Assembly: GCA_964398215.1 (NCBI GenBank)
Contig: CAYNNP010000274.1
Location: forward strand, 1 to 8,112
From: CAYNNP01 sp964398215
GTDB lineage: Bacteria > Planctomycetota > Planctomycetia > Pirellulales > Pirellulaceae
Direction of reading: 5' to 3'
DNA length: 8,112 nt
Shown here: one piece after another, positions 1 to 5,604 of the stretch
How positions within the stretch are numbered: position 1 is the stretch's first letter
Layout of the letters: each line of letters opens with the position of its first letter
Notes under the pieces: generated by a model
Seen by the model: the letters and a program-made list of their open reading frames with translations, nothing else
Databases searched by the model: none
What the model was told of the DNA's origin: nothing
Program-made: the position numbers and the translations under genes

Positions 1-411
1 CAAGTGGTCTTCGTGCGTGTGCATAGTTTCGAGCGTGCTTTTTTCCAAGCTTCCGTTTGGGATCGAATTGAAGAACTCGGTTAGCAATCCCTTTAAGGTG
101 AGAACTTCCGCAGCAACTGGCTGGACAGTTGGTGGCGGCGGGATGATCTCGAGTCCTTGTGGGGCGGGCGGAATGGGTTGGCTGACGACTGGTTCGACTT
201 TGCCATTGGCCATCGCGAAGTCGATGAGCGACATGCCGGGCGGGACGGACAGGCGGCCGCGTTTCACTAGGTCGAGGACTTCTTCGATCTCTTCTTGGCG
301 GGCGAGGGCGAAGGATCGCTTTTTGGTGCCCAGGGAGCGTTTGTGACGCTTGCCGCCAGAGAAAATGACGATGTGAAATTTGCCGGTACGTTCTTTTTGA
401 AGGGAAGCCAT
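1..411 (-). CDS. Tyrosine recombinase / site-specific integrase, N-terminal part (cut by window edge)
   Basis: The frame is open from the ATG at 411-409 to the window edge, giving 137 residues without a stop; the catalytic domain would lie outside. Residues 10-35 (GKFHIVIFSGGKRHKRSLGT and on) look like the N-terminal strand region of planctomycete phage-type integrases. Residues 41-62 (EEVLDLVKRGRLSVPPGM) match the 'helix, then RGRL-P-G' element often seen there. After a Pro-rich linker (about 79-98), residues 103-137 (LTLKGLLTEFF ... STLETMHTHEDHL) resemble the start of the SAM-like core-binding domain. The family catalyses DNA strand exchange between att sites through a C-terminal tyrosine that is not visible here. 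The start codon lacks a clear Shine-Dalgarno site. A tRNA-Leu 3' fragment lies 160 bp upstream, which fits an integrative element. The family call rests on motif resemblance only. Confidence 0.75.
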   Translation of the reverse strand, partial: MASLQKERTGKFHIVIFSGGKRHKRSLGTKKRSFALARQEEIEEVLDLVKRGRLSVPPGMSLIDFAMANGKVEPVVSQPIPPAPQGLEIIPPPPTVQPVAAEVLTLKGLLTEFFNSIPNGSLEKSTLETMHTHEDHL

Positions 412-438
412 TGCATAGGTCTCGGATACGTGGACGTA

Positions 439-474
439 TGGCCGAAACTAGGGCAAGTCCTAGCTTTTTGGCCA
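439..474. promoter_or_regulatory. Imperfect palindrome upstream of the integrase start
   Basis: An outer pair TGGCC (439-443) / GGCCA (470-474) and an inner pair CTAGG (448-452) / CCTAG (459-463) nest around a 6-nt loop, with AAA / TTT able to pair between them. It begins 28 bp upstream of the integrase ATG, so it would sit in the gene's promoter or leader. It could be an operator, an integrase arm or excisionase site, or a leader hairpin; the sequence alone does not decide. On the plus strand a short T run overlaps the right arm, so a weak terminator is another reading. Confidence 0.4.
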
Positions 475-501
475 GCGACGTAAGTCCAACGTGAAAGCAA
501 T

Positions 502-523
502 GACTTCACTTACAAGTGAAGTC
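502..523. repeat. Perfect 10-bp inverted repeat between att remnant and integrase
   Basis: GACTTCACTT (502-511) and AAGTGAAGTC (514-523) are perfect inverse complements separated by only AC. The two-base gap is too tight for a good RNA hairpin, so a dimeric protein-binding site is more natural. The flanking A run (525-531) is on the wrong side for a rho-independent terminator of plus-strand transcripts. Its place between the tRNA fragment and the integrase gene suggests a recombination or regulatory site, by inference only. Confidence 0.5.
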
Positions 524-572
524 GTAAAAAAACGTTGACGACCAAAAGTCGAAAACGCCGTTATTTACCGAA

Positions 573-627
573 TGCGGATGAGAGGACTTGAACCTCCACG
601 CCCGTGAGGGCACTAGAACCTGAATCT
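573..627 (-). pseudogene. tRNA-Leu(CAG) 3' half, probable integration-site (att) remnant
   Basis: Read on the minus strand, the segment holds the anticodon loop TTCAGGT with anticodon CAG (622-620), the 3' anticodon strand TCTAG, and a long class-II variable arm (GCCC, TCAC loop, GGGC). It continues with a T-arm carrying loop TTCAAGT (stem GGAGG / CCTCT), the 3' acceptor strand CATCCGC, and discriminator A at 573. CCA is not encoded. The 5' side fails: the five bases before the loop (TCAGA) pair only partly with TCTAG, and no D-arm or 5' acceptor strand (GCGGATG expected) is found nearby. It is therefore a half gene, not a working tRNA. tRNA 3' ends are classic targets of tyrosine recombinases, and one starts 160 bp away. 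Sequence homology seems to begin near 627, so the shared core would run from the anticodon stem to the 3' end. Confidence 0.7.
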
Positions 628-638
628 GAAACGCAGGA

Positions 639-1019
639 TTAGCGTTTCCAAAATTTCCACCAAGGTTCTTTGGGCTGTGGCTTCGTGCGAACACCCAGAA
701 CGCCAACGTCGTCGGTTCCCGCCAACGGGGCGACTCGCAAAATGGAAGCCGTGGTCAACTCGTCGATTTCTTTATTTGTCTTTTCACATCGCCGAAGATG
801 AATTCGACCTGGAAATTGTTTCATCGCAGCCATGATCGATGAGAGTGCCTGACGGGTGGTCGAGCCTCCAAAATCATTGATCAAAAACGTGGTTGGAGTT
901 GGTTGGATTCCACGGACTTTCGCGAATGTCCATTCGTCGCCGTCTTGGTCCCATCCGTGATAGTCGCCTGAGCCTGATTCGAGCATGATGAGTAGACTCT
1001 GAAAAGTAGAAAAGATCAT
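639..1019 (-). CDS. Hypothetical protein, small
   Basis: A 126-codon minus-strand frame ending in TAA at 641-639. I do not recognise the family. The sequence looks like a real soluble protein of mixed alpha/beta type: residues about 12-30 are acidic and aromatic (MLESGSGDYHGWDQDGDEW), then comes a helical stretch (RQALSSIMAAMKQF), and the C-terminus is basic and aromatic (PWWKFWKR). No signal peptide or clear membrane segment is seen. The start is uncertain: the ATG at 1019 has no Shine-Dalgarno site, and the in-frame ATG at 986 (MLESGSG...) is equally plausible and would give 115 residues. The gene stops only 12 bp before the tRNA-Leu fragment, so it borders the putative integration junction. 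It is either host sequence or the end of a mobile element. Confidence 0.6.
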   Translation of the reverse strand: MIFSTFQSLLIMLESGSGDYHGWDQDGDEWTFAKVRGIQPTPTTFLINDFGGSTTRQALSSIMAAMKQFPGRIHLRRCEKTNKEIDELTTASILRVAPLAGTDDVGVLGVRTKPQPKEPWWKFWKR

Positions 1020-1207
1020 GTGAAGAGCATCGAACTGAATCGAAGTGACTTTCAGTATAGACCAAGCGGCAACACCAAAGACGCTAAGATCTCCTAAGAA
1101 CTGGTTGTTTGTGCAGTTAGGGGAGTTGGGTTACCGCGTTGGCTGGCCAGTTTCGTACAATTCACGGTTTCTAGGCAATACAGCAAGACTCACAAGAGCG
1201 GACACGA
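1020..1207. other. Divergent intergenic region, no clear signals
   Basis: This 188-bp gap separates the divergent small gene (minus) and the asparaginase-family gene (plus), so it should contain promoters for both. I found no convincing -35/-10 pair, no sigma-54 motif and no strong inverted repeat. The plus-strand frame overlapping it is a shadow of the downstream gene. Confidence 0.4.
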
Positions 1208-2578
1208 ATGAGCAAGATCACAATTCACATCAGCTTGGTAGCGGCGTTTTTATGTTTCTTGAGCAGTGGAGAAGCGGTGCAGGCCGAATCGCCAAAGGTT
1301 ACATGGGCGATTGCGATTCATGGTGGCGCGGGAGGAAATATCAAACGGGACCAAGACAAGAAAGACGCGAAAATCGCTGGTCTCAACAAGGCCTTGGATG
1401 TTGGAAAAACAGTATTGGCCAAAGGTGGCACTGCACTGGAAGCTGTCGAAGCTGTGATCAACACGCTTGAAGACAATCCAAACTTCAACGCAGGCCGCGG
1501 AGCTGTTCGAACGAAAGATGGCAAAGCGGAGTTGGACGCATCAATCATGGACGGCCGGACATTGCAGTGTGGCGGTGTCGCAGGAGTGACGATTGTCAAG
1601 AATCCTATCTCGCTTGCACGAAAGGTGATGTCGGAAACCAAACATGTTTTGTTGGCCGGAAGTGGTGCCGATGAATTTGCACGTCAGCAAAAAATGCCCA
1701 TCGTCAATCCAAATTACTTTCTAAGTTCCCTGCCAGCCAAAGATCATTTGTACTTGGGCACCGTTGGTTGCGTGGCTCTTGATCAAGATGGAAATCTTGC
1801 CGCTGGGACCAGCACGGGCGGCACATCGAATAAATTGGCTGGACGGATTGGTGATTCGCCGATCATTGGTGCAGGTACTTATGCAGCAAACGGGTTGTGC
1901 GCTGTTTCGGGAACAGGCATTGGCGAAGAGTACATTCGTAATGCTGTTGCCTATGATGTTGCCGCACAAATGAAATACTCAGGTACTTCATTGCCGGACG
2001 CGGTCACAAAGGTAATGACGCAGACTCTCAAGAAAAATGTGGGAGGATTGATTTGCGTAGGACAAGACGGCCAAATCGTGTTGCAGCACAACACTGGCGG
2101 CATGAGCTGTGGAGCAGCGGACAGCAACGGTCGCTTTGAAACATTCGTGAGGTTGCCAGAAGGTGGACGTAGTGATCAAACCGCAAGCCAAACTGATGTC
2201 GTTTCAGACAACGACATGATTCGTGGATTGTTGAATCAACAGGTCAAAGACTGGAACAATGGCGATATCGATTCGTTCATGAACGTTTACTGGAAAAGCG
2301 AGGATTTGACATTCTCATCCAGTGGAAAAACGACACGAGGCTGGACGGCAACTTTAGATGGCTACAAATCCCGTTACCCTGATCGGCAAACGATGGGCAA
2401 GCTTTCATTTTCAATGCTTGAGTTTGAACGCTTGGATAAAAACGCGATTCAAGTCTTAGGAACATGGAAATTGAAACGCGAGAGTGATCCGATTAGTGGC
2501 CGCTTCACTTTGATCTTGCGTCAAATTGGTGGCCAATGGCGAATTGTCCACGATCATACTTCCGCACTGAAAAAATAG
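1208..2578 (+). CDS. Secreted isoaspartyl peptidase / L-asparaginase (Ntn hydrolase, T2 family) with C-terminal NTF2-like domain
   Basis: Residues 1-26 are a Sec signal peptide with likely cleavage after VQA, so the enzyme is probably exported. Residues 32-315 match the T2 family: HGGAGG (38-43), N-A-G-R-G (94-98), the nucleophile Thr185 in GTVGCVALD, then TSTGG (201-205), GRIGDSP (212-218) and GTGIGE (235-240). By comparison with E. coli IaaA, Thr185 is the autocleavage and catalytic residue, Thr203 supports it, and Arg213, Asp216, Thr236 and Gly237 bind the substrate carboxylates. All are present, so an active enzyme is expected, cleaving L-asparagine or beta-aspartyl peptides. Residues about 334-453 (IRGLLNQQVKDWNNGDIDSFMNVYW ... 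GQWRIVHDHTS) look like a DUF4440/SnoaL-type NTF2 fold. The domain is longer than the usual enzyme of about 310-340 residues. The ATG at 1208 is chosen because it gives a complete signal peptide. The gene ends 18 bp from the convergent regulator gene. Confidence 0.9.
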   Translation: MSKITIHISLVAAFLCFLSSGEAVQAESPKVTWAIAIHGGAGGNIKRDQDKKDAKIAGLNKALDVGKTVLAKGGTALEAVEAVINTLEDNPNFNAGRGAVRTKDGKAELDASIMDGRTLQCGGVAGVTIVKNPISLARKVMSETKHVLLAGSGADEFARQQKMPIVNPNYFLSSLPAKDHLYLGTVGCVALDQDGNLAAGTSTGGTSNKLAGRIGDSPIIGAGTYAANGLCAVSGTGIGEEYIRNAVAYDVAAQMKYSGTSLPDAVTKVMTQTLKKNVGGLICVGQDGQIVLQHNTGGMSCGAADSNGRFETFVRLPEGGRSDQTASQTDVVSDNDMIRGLLNQQVKDWNNGDIDSFMNVYWKSEDLTFSSSGKTTRGWTATLDGYKSRYPDRQTMGKLSFSMLEFERLDKNAIQVLGTWKLKRESDPISGRFTLILRQIGGQWRIVHDHTSALKK

Positions 2579-2596
2579 ATTCAGCAGGAAAGAAAC

Positions 2597-4009
2597 CTAC
2601 GACACGTCGTATTTCTTTAAACGGTCTCGCAGCGTTCCGCGATGCATTCCCAAGACGTCTGCCGCCGCGGCGCGATTTCCGTCTGTGTATTTCAGCACCG
2701 CGCTGAACAACGCAGGCTCCGTAGCGGCTTGGAATCGATCGTACAATTTTTGAGGCAGAGCGTCGTCTTCTGATCCTGCATCCGTCAATTCCTTTTCGGC
2801 CCAAATTCCGATCGCGTCGTTCAGGCTACCGCCCGATACAAGCGAATTCCGAGATGGCTGCTCTGGCGGAAAATCGGATTGCTCAAGAGCTCGGCCACGA
2901 GCAACAACTGAGGCATGCTCGATCGCATTGCGAAGCTCCCGAACATTGCCCCACCAATGACGTTGCTGCAGTTCTGCCATCACGACGGGAGAAATTGCGG
3001 TTGCGGGAGACGGATAGCCGACCCGGCGGAGAAAGAACTCGCAAAGCTGTGGCAGATCTTCTTTACGATTTCGAAGCGGCGGAAGATTGATCGAGACAGC
3101 CGCCAGACGATACAGCAAGTCTTCGCGAAACGACTTTTCCGCCACCATCTGCTGTAGATTGCAATTCGTAGCTGCAATGATCCGGACATCACACTTTCGT
3201 GGCCGCACATCGCCGACCGCAGTGAACTCACCTTGTTCAATCACTCGCAGCAATTTGACTTGCGCTGACATTGGCAAATCACCGATTTCGTCCAGCATCA
3301 CGGTGCCACGATCGGCAAGTTCAAACAAACCCTGCCGATCGTCTGCAGCGCCCGTGAACGCGCCTTTCACATGACCAAATAACTCGCTTTCCAAAACCGA
3401 CTCGTTCAATGTCACTGGAGCGATTGCTAGATACGGATTTTCATGTCGTTGGCTGTGCCGATGAATTGCCGCAGCTACCAACTCTTTTCCAGTTCCCGTT
3501 TCGCCTGATACCAAAACGGATAGATCACTATCGGCCACCAAAGCGATCTGCCGAAAGACCTGCTGCATGGCAGGCGAGCTTCCGACTAACATCGCTGAAT
3601 CAACGGGCAAGTCACCGGCCCCTTCAGCTTTGGATTCCGGCTCTGGTTTTCGCATCGCGCTACGACAAGTCCTGGCAGCGTCTTCTAATTTGAAAGGTTT
3701 CGTTAAGTAGTCACTCGCGCCATTCTGCATCGCCCCGACCGCAGTTTGCAAATCACCAAAAGCCGTCATGACGACAACGGGTGCTTCGTTCGTTGCAGCG
3801 CGGAACTTGGGCAACGCACTGATCCCGTCTTCGCCTGGCAGACGGACGTCCAAAATGACCAAACAAATCGAGTGCTGCTTTGCAAATTCCAATCCCTCCT
3901 CCACCGACGAAGCCGTTGCTACCTGGAAGCCCTCTTTGATCAACAGTTGCTCGAATCCCCAACAAATCGCTGGCTCGTCATCGACCACCAAAACATGATC
4001 GTTACTCAT
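2597..4009 (-). CDS. Sigma-54-dependent two-component response regulator, NtrC family
   Basis: The 470-residue protein has the three NtrC modules. Residues 4-120 are a receiver with acidic pocket Asp10/Asp11, phospho-acceptor Asp54 (VILD), Thr82 and Lys104. Residues about 141-375 are an AAA+ sigma-54 activator domain with Walker A GETGTGKE (169-176), GAFTGA (216-221, the loop that contacts sigma-54), Walker B VMLDEI (237-242), the REDLLYRL arginine region (295-302), and a sensor-II motif reading WWGNVREL (352-359) where WPGNVREL is usual. Residues about 430-468 are a Fis-type helix-turn-helix (NRAAAADVLGMHRGTLRDRL). Every residue needed for sigma-54 activation is present. The ATG at 4009 is preferred over one at 4030 because AGGAGG precedes it and it overlaps the kinase stop as ATGA. 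The kinase is the likely phosphate donor. The divergent sigma-54 promoter at 5486-5502 is the obvious candidate target. Confidence 0.95.
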   Translation of the reverse strand: MSNDHVLVVDDEPAICWGFEQLLIKEGFQVATASSVEEGLEFAKQHSICLVILDVRLPGEDGISALPKFRAATNEAPVVVMTAFGDLQTAVGAMQNGASDYLTKPFKLEDAARTCRSAMRKPEPESKAEGAGDLPVDSAMLVGSSPAMQQVFRQIALVADSDLSVLVSGETGTGKELVAAAIHRHSQRHENPYLAIAPVTLNESVLESELFGHVKGAFTGAADDRQGLFELADRGTVMLDEIGDLPMSAQVKLLRVIEQGEFTAVGDVRPRKCDVRIIAATNCNLQQMVAEKSFREDLLYRLAAVSINLPPLRNRKEDLPQLCEFFLRRVGYPSPATAISPVVMAELQQRHWWGNVRELRNAIEHASVVARGRALEQSDFPPEQPSRNSLVSGGSLNDAIGIWAEKELTDAGSEDDALPQKLYDRFQAATEPALFSAVLKYTDGNRAAAADVLGMHRGTLRDRLKKYDVS

Positions 4010-5385
4010 GGTGCCTCCTGAATATCGCACGGATAAAGCTTTGCGGTCATCACAAAAACCGTTTTCTGTGAATCGCGTTTCCAGTTCACATCGCCTCCCA
4101 ACCGTTCAGCCGCACGCGCCACAAGCGGCAGCCCCAACCCCAAACCCTCTGGCTTGGAAGTCACAAATGGTTCAAACAAATCTTCGGCGACTTTGGACGG
4201 TGGGCCTGGACCATCATCATCGACTTCGACGATCAAAACTGGCCCTTCGCGATATCGAACCGAAACGCCAACTCGCGACTCAGCGGCTTGGATTGCATTG
4301 ATCACCAAATTCGATACGGCAGCTGTCAAACTCGGCGCGTCGCTAACACACCATTGGTCCAGTTTTGTATCGAACTGCCACTGCAAATCAATTTTCAAAT
4401 GCGCCGCCGTTGCGTCAATGCCGGCTCGAATGTCGGTCAAGCATTGCGTTGGCGATCCCGCGCGATCGACGTCTTGCCGTCCAGCGGCGACCAAAAGCAG
4501 GCGGCGAATGTAGTCTTCAGTTTGTTCAACTTGATTCAAAGCCACTGCAAGCGACGAATCGTCTTGATTGCACTGACCTGCGTGCAATTCAATCCCCATG
4601 CGGGCTCCCGTCAAACTATTGCGTAGCTGATGCGCGAGTCCACCTGCGATCTGGTGCAAGAGCTTTTCACCCTGTGTTCGAGAAAGCTGTTGCCATAGTT
4701 GCTGGAGTTGGCTGCCCATTCGATTGACTGCTGTCCCCAGTAGCCCAATCTCGTCGTGCCGATCGATTGGAATGGTTGCCTCAAATTGGCCTTCCGCAAT
4801 CAAGTCGACTCGTTCACCCAATCGTGTTAAGCGACCAATCAACCGGCCAACCAAAATCAACATGATGGAGGTCAGCAAAAACAATGTTGAAAGTGCCGTG
4901 ATTAGCGGCAAGCTTGCAGCACCGAGTCGCGCCGACTGTAGATCACTCTGATCAAACAACACAGCAACCTTGGCGACTCGATCTCCACCCGCACCAGGAC
5001 CGTTGCGATGAAACACGCCCAACAAAAGATCGCGATCTGCGATCCGAATTGTGCGGGTCAAGCCAACTTCGCTCGCAGCAATGGCTGGGATTTCAAAATC
5101 TTTCGGCAGACTGATTGTTGAATCGATCACCCCTGAGTCTGCGTCCAGGGTTATCAATTCTGCGGAAGTCAATTGGCCGAGAGACTGAATCACTTGTGGT
5201 TTGAGCGGAAATGTGGCCTGAGAAAGCGTGCGTGCGACTCCGCTGTAACGTGCATTCATTTGCTGCGTTGCCCACCGATCCCCCAGCCAATAGGAGACAG
5301 CAGCGATCCCTACCGCGGCCAACAAAGCAACGGTTATCAAAGGCAGCAATAGCCTTGATCGAAGAGAACGAAAACGCTGATTCAA
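4006..5385 (-). CDS. Membrane-bound sensor histidine kinase, partner of the NtrC-type regulator
   Basis: The 459-residue protein has membrane helix 1 at about 12-34, an extracytoplasmic sensor region at about 35-157 that I do not recognise, helix 2 at about 158-180, and a HAMP linker at about 179-232. A HisKA helix follows with phospho-acceptor His252 in GLAHQLRNSLTGARMG, then an ATPase domain with N-box Asn363 (LVINAIQAA), G1 DDDGPGPP (389-396), F-box FEPFVTSK (404-411) and G2 GLGLGLPLV (414-422). All catalytic boxes are intact. The residue after His252 is Gln instead of the usual Glu/Asp, which may affect phosphatase or kinase balance. No PAS domain is seen, so sensing is probably through the extracytoplasmic loop. 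The start is read as TTG at 5385: no in-frame ATG or GTG precedes it before an upstream stop, and it gives a normal positive-inside N-terminus. The gene is first in an operon with the regulator. Confidence 0.93.
   Translation of the reverse strand: MNQRFRSLRSRLLLPLITVALLAAVGIAAVSYWLGDRWATQQMNARYSGVARTLSQATFPLKPQVIQSLGQLTSAELITLDADSGVIDSTISLPKDFEIPAIAASEVGLTRTIRIADRDLLLGVFHRNGPGAGGDRVAKVAVLFDQSDLQSARLGAASLPLITALSTLFLLTSIMLILVGRLIGRLTRLGERVDLIAEGQFEATIPIDRHDEIGLLGTAVNRMGSQLQQLWQQLSRTQGEKLLHQIAGGLAHQLRNSLTGARMGIELHAGQCNQDDSSLAVALNQVEQTEDYIRRLLLVAAGRQDVDRAGSPTQCLTDIRAGIDATAAHLKIDLQWQFDTKLDQWCVSDAPSLTAAVSNLVINAIQAAESRVGVSVRYREGPVLIVEVDDDGPGPPSKVAEDLFEPFVTSKPEGLGLGLPLVARAAERLGGDVNWKRDSQKTVFVMTAKLYPCDIQEAP
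4014..4019 (-). promoter_or_regulatory. Strong Shine-Dalgarno site for the response regulator
   Basis: AGGAGG on the minus strand, four bases before the ATG at 4009 and inside the last codons of the kinase gene. It is the clearest ribosome binding site in the window and fixes the regulator start. The spacing is slightly short. With the ATGA overlap it suggests translational coupling of kinase and regulator. Confidence 0.75.
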
Positions 5386-5417
5386 TTCATTACTACCGAA
5401 CGAAACCGCGGTGAAAT

Positions 5418-5437
5418 ATCCATCGCAGGTGATGGAT
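5418..5437. promoter_or_regulatory. Inverted repeat, candidate binding site (UAS) for the NtrC-type regulator
   Basis: ATCCATC and GATGGAT form a perfect 7-bp inverted repeat around six bases. The centre (5427.5) is about 85 bp upstream of the start predicted from the sigma-54 promoter at 5486-5502, within the usual range for NtrC-family enhancer sites, and the two-fold symmetry suits a Fis-type HTH dimer. It is also 33-52 bp upstream of the kinase start codon and overlaps a possible -10 box for that operon (GATAAT on minus, 5441-5436; no good -35 seen), so it could mediate autoregulation. The symmetry is seen directly; the role is inferred. Only one copy was found. Confidence 0.55.
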
Positions 5438-5485
5438 TATCCGCCGCCGAACCTCAATTTGGACCCATTTTTCATGCAAAAACGC

Positions 5486-5502
5486 TTGGCACGAAAATTG
5501 CA
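5486..5502 (+). promoter_or_regulatory. Sigma-54 (RpoN) promoter of the DUF1559 gene
   Basis: TTGGCACG-AAAA-TTGCA matches the -24/-12 consensus TGGCACG-N4-TTGCW at every position. The invariant GG (5488-5489) and GC (5500-5501) are correctly 12 bp apart. The predicted transcription start is near 5513, giving a leader of about 92 nt before the DUF1559 ATG at 5605. Such promoters are silent until an AAA+ activator hydrolyses ATP, and a gene for one is in the divergent operon. An AT-rich run (5467-5482, T5 and A5 tracts) just upstream might bend DNA for looping; I saw no clear IHF site. Confidence 0.9.
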
Positions 5503-5523
5503 TAACAAAATTGTTCACCCAAG

Positions 5524-5561
5524 GATGCAATCGTCACCGAACCCGGTGTGATCATCGCATC
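5524..5561 (+). other. Possible hairpin in the DUF1559 mRNA leader
   Basis: CACCG (5535-5539) and CGGTG (5544-5548) can pair around an AACC loop, and GATGC (5524-5528) and GCATC (5557-5561) can pair outside it, giving an interrupted stem 44 nt before the start codon. It would be transcribed from the sigma-54 promoter. It could stabilise the mRNA or affect translation, but it resembles no riboswitch I know and may be chance. Confidence 0.3.
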
Positions 5562-5604
5562 AATTTAGATTCTAACTACAAAACACTAATACGAATCTCT
5601 ACTC

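Noticed and set aside
267..509. 80-codon minus-strand frame and the plus-strand frames across 1-483
   Set aside because: They overlap the integrase frame in other phases and show Ser/Arg/Pro-rich shadow composition. Only the frame starting at 411 matches a family.
639..665. Resemblance of the small gene's last codons (GGTGGAAATTTTGG) to a tRNA-Leu D-arm
   Set aside because: The sequence encodes the WWKFW tail and the bases before it cannot pair with the CATCCGC acceptor strand. Treated as coincidence.
573..720. A complete tRNA-Leu, or one split by a group I intron
   Set aside because: No 5' acceptor strand (GCGGATG) is found on the 5' side. The break lies in the 5' anticodon stem, not after the anticodon U where tRNA-Leu introns occur, and those are typical of UAA, not CAG.
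1754..1771. Sigma-54-like motif TTGGGCAC ... TTGC inside the asparaginase-family gene
   Set aside because: The GG and GC elements are 13 bp apart, not 12, and the match falls on codons of the catalytic GTVGC motif. Coding constraint explains it.
4010..4030. Upstream ATG at 4030 as regulator start
   Set aside because: It would add MRYSGGT within the kinase gene without a Shine-Dalgarno site. The ATG at 4009 has AGGAGG before it and begins directly at the receiver domain.
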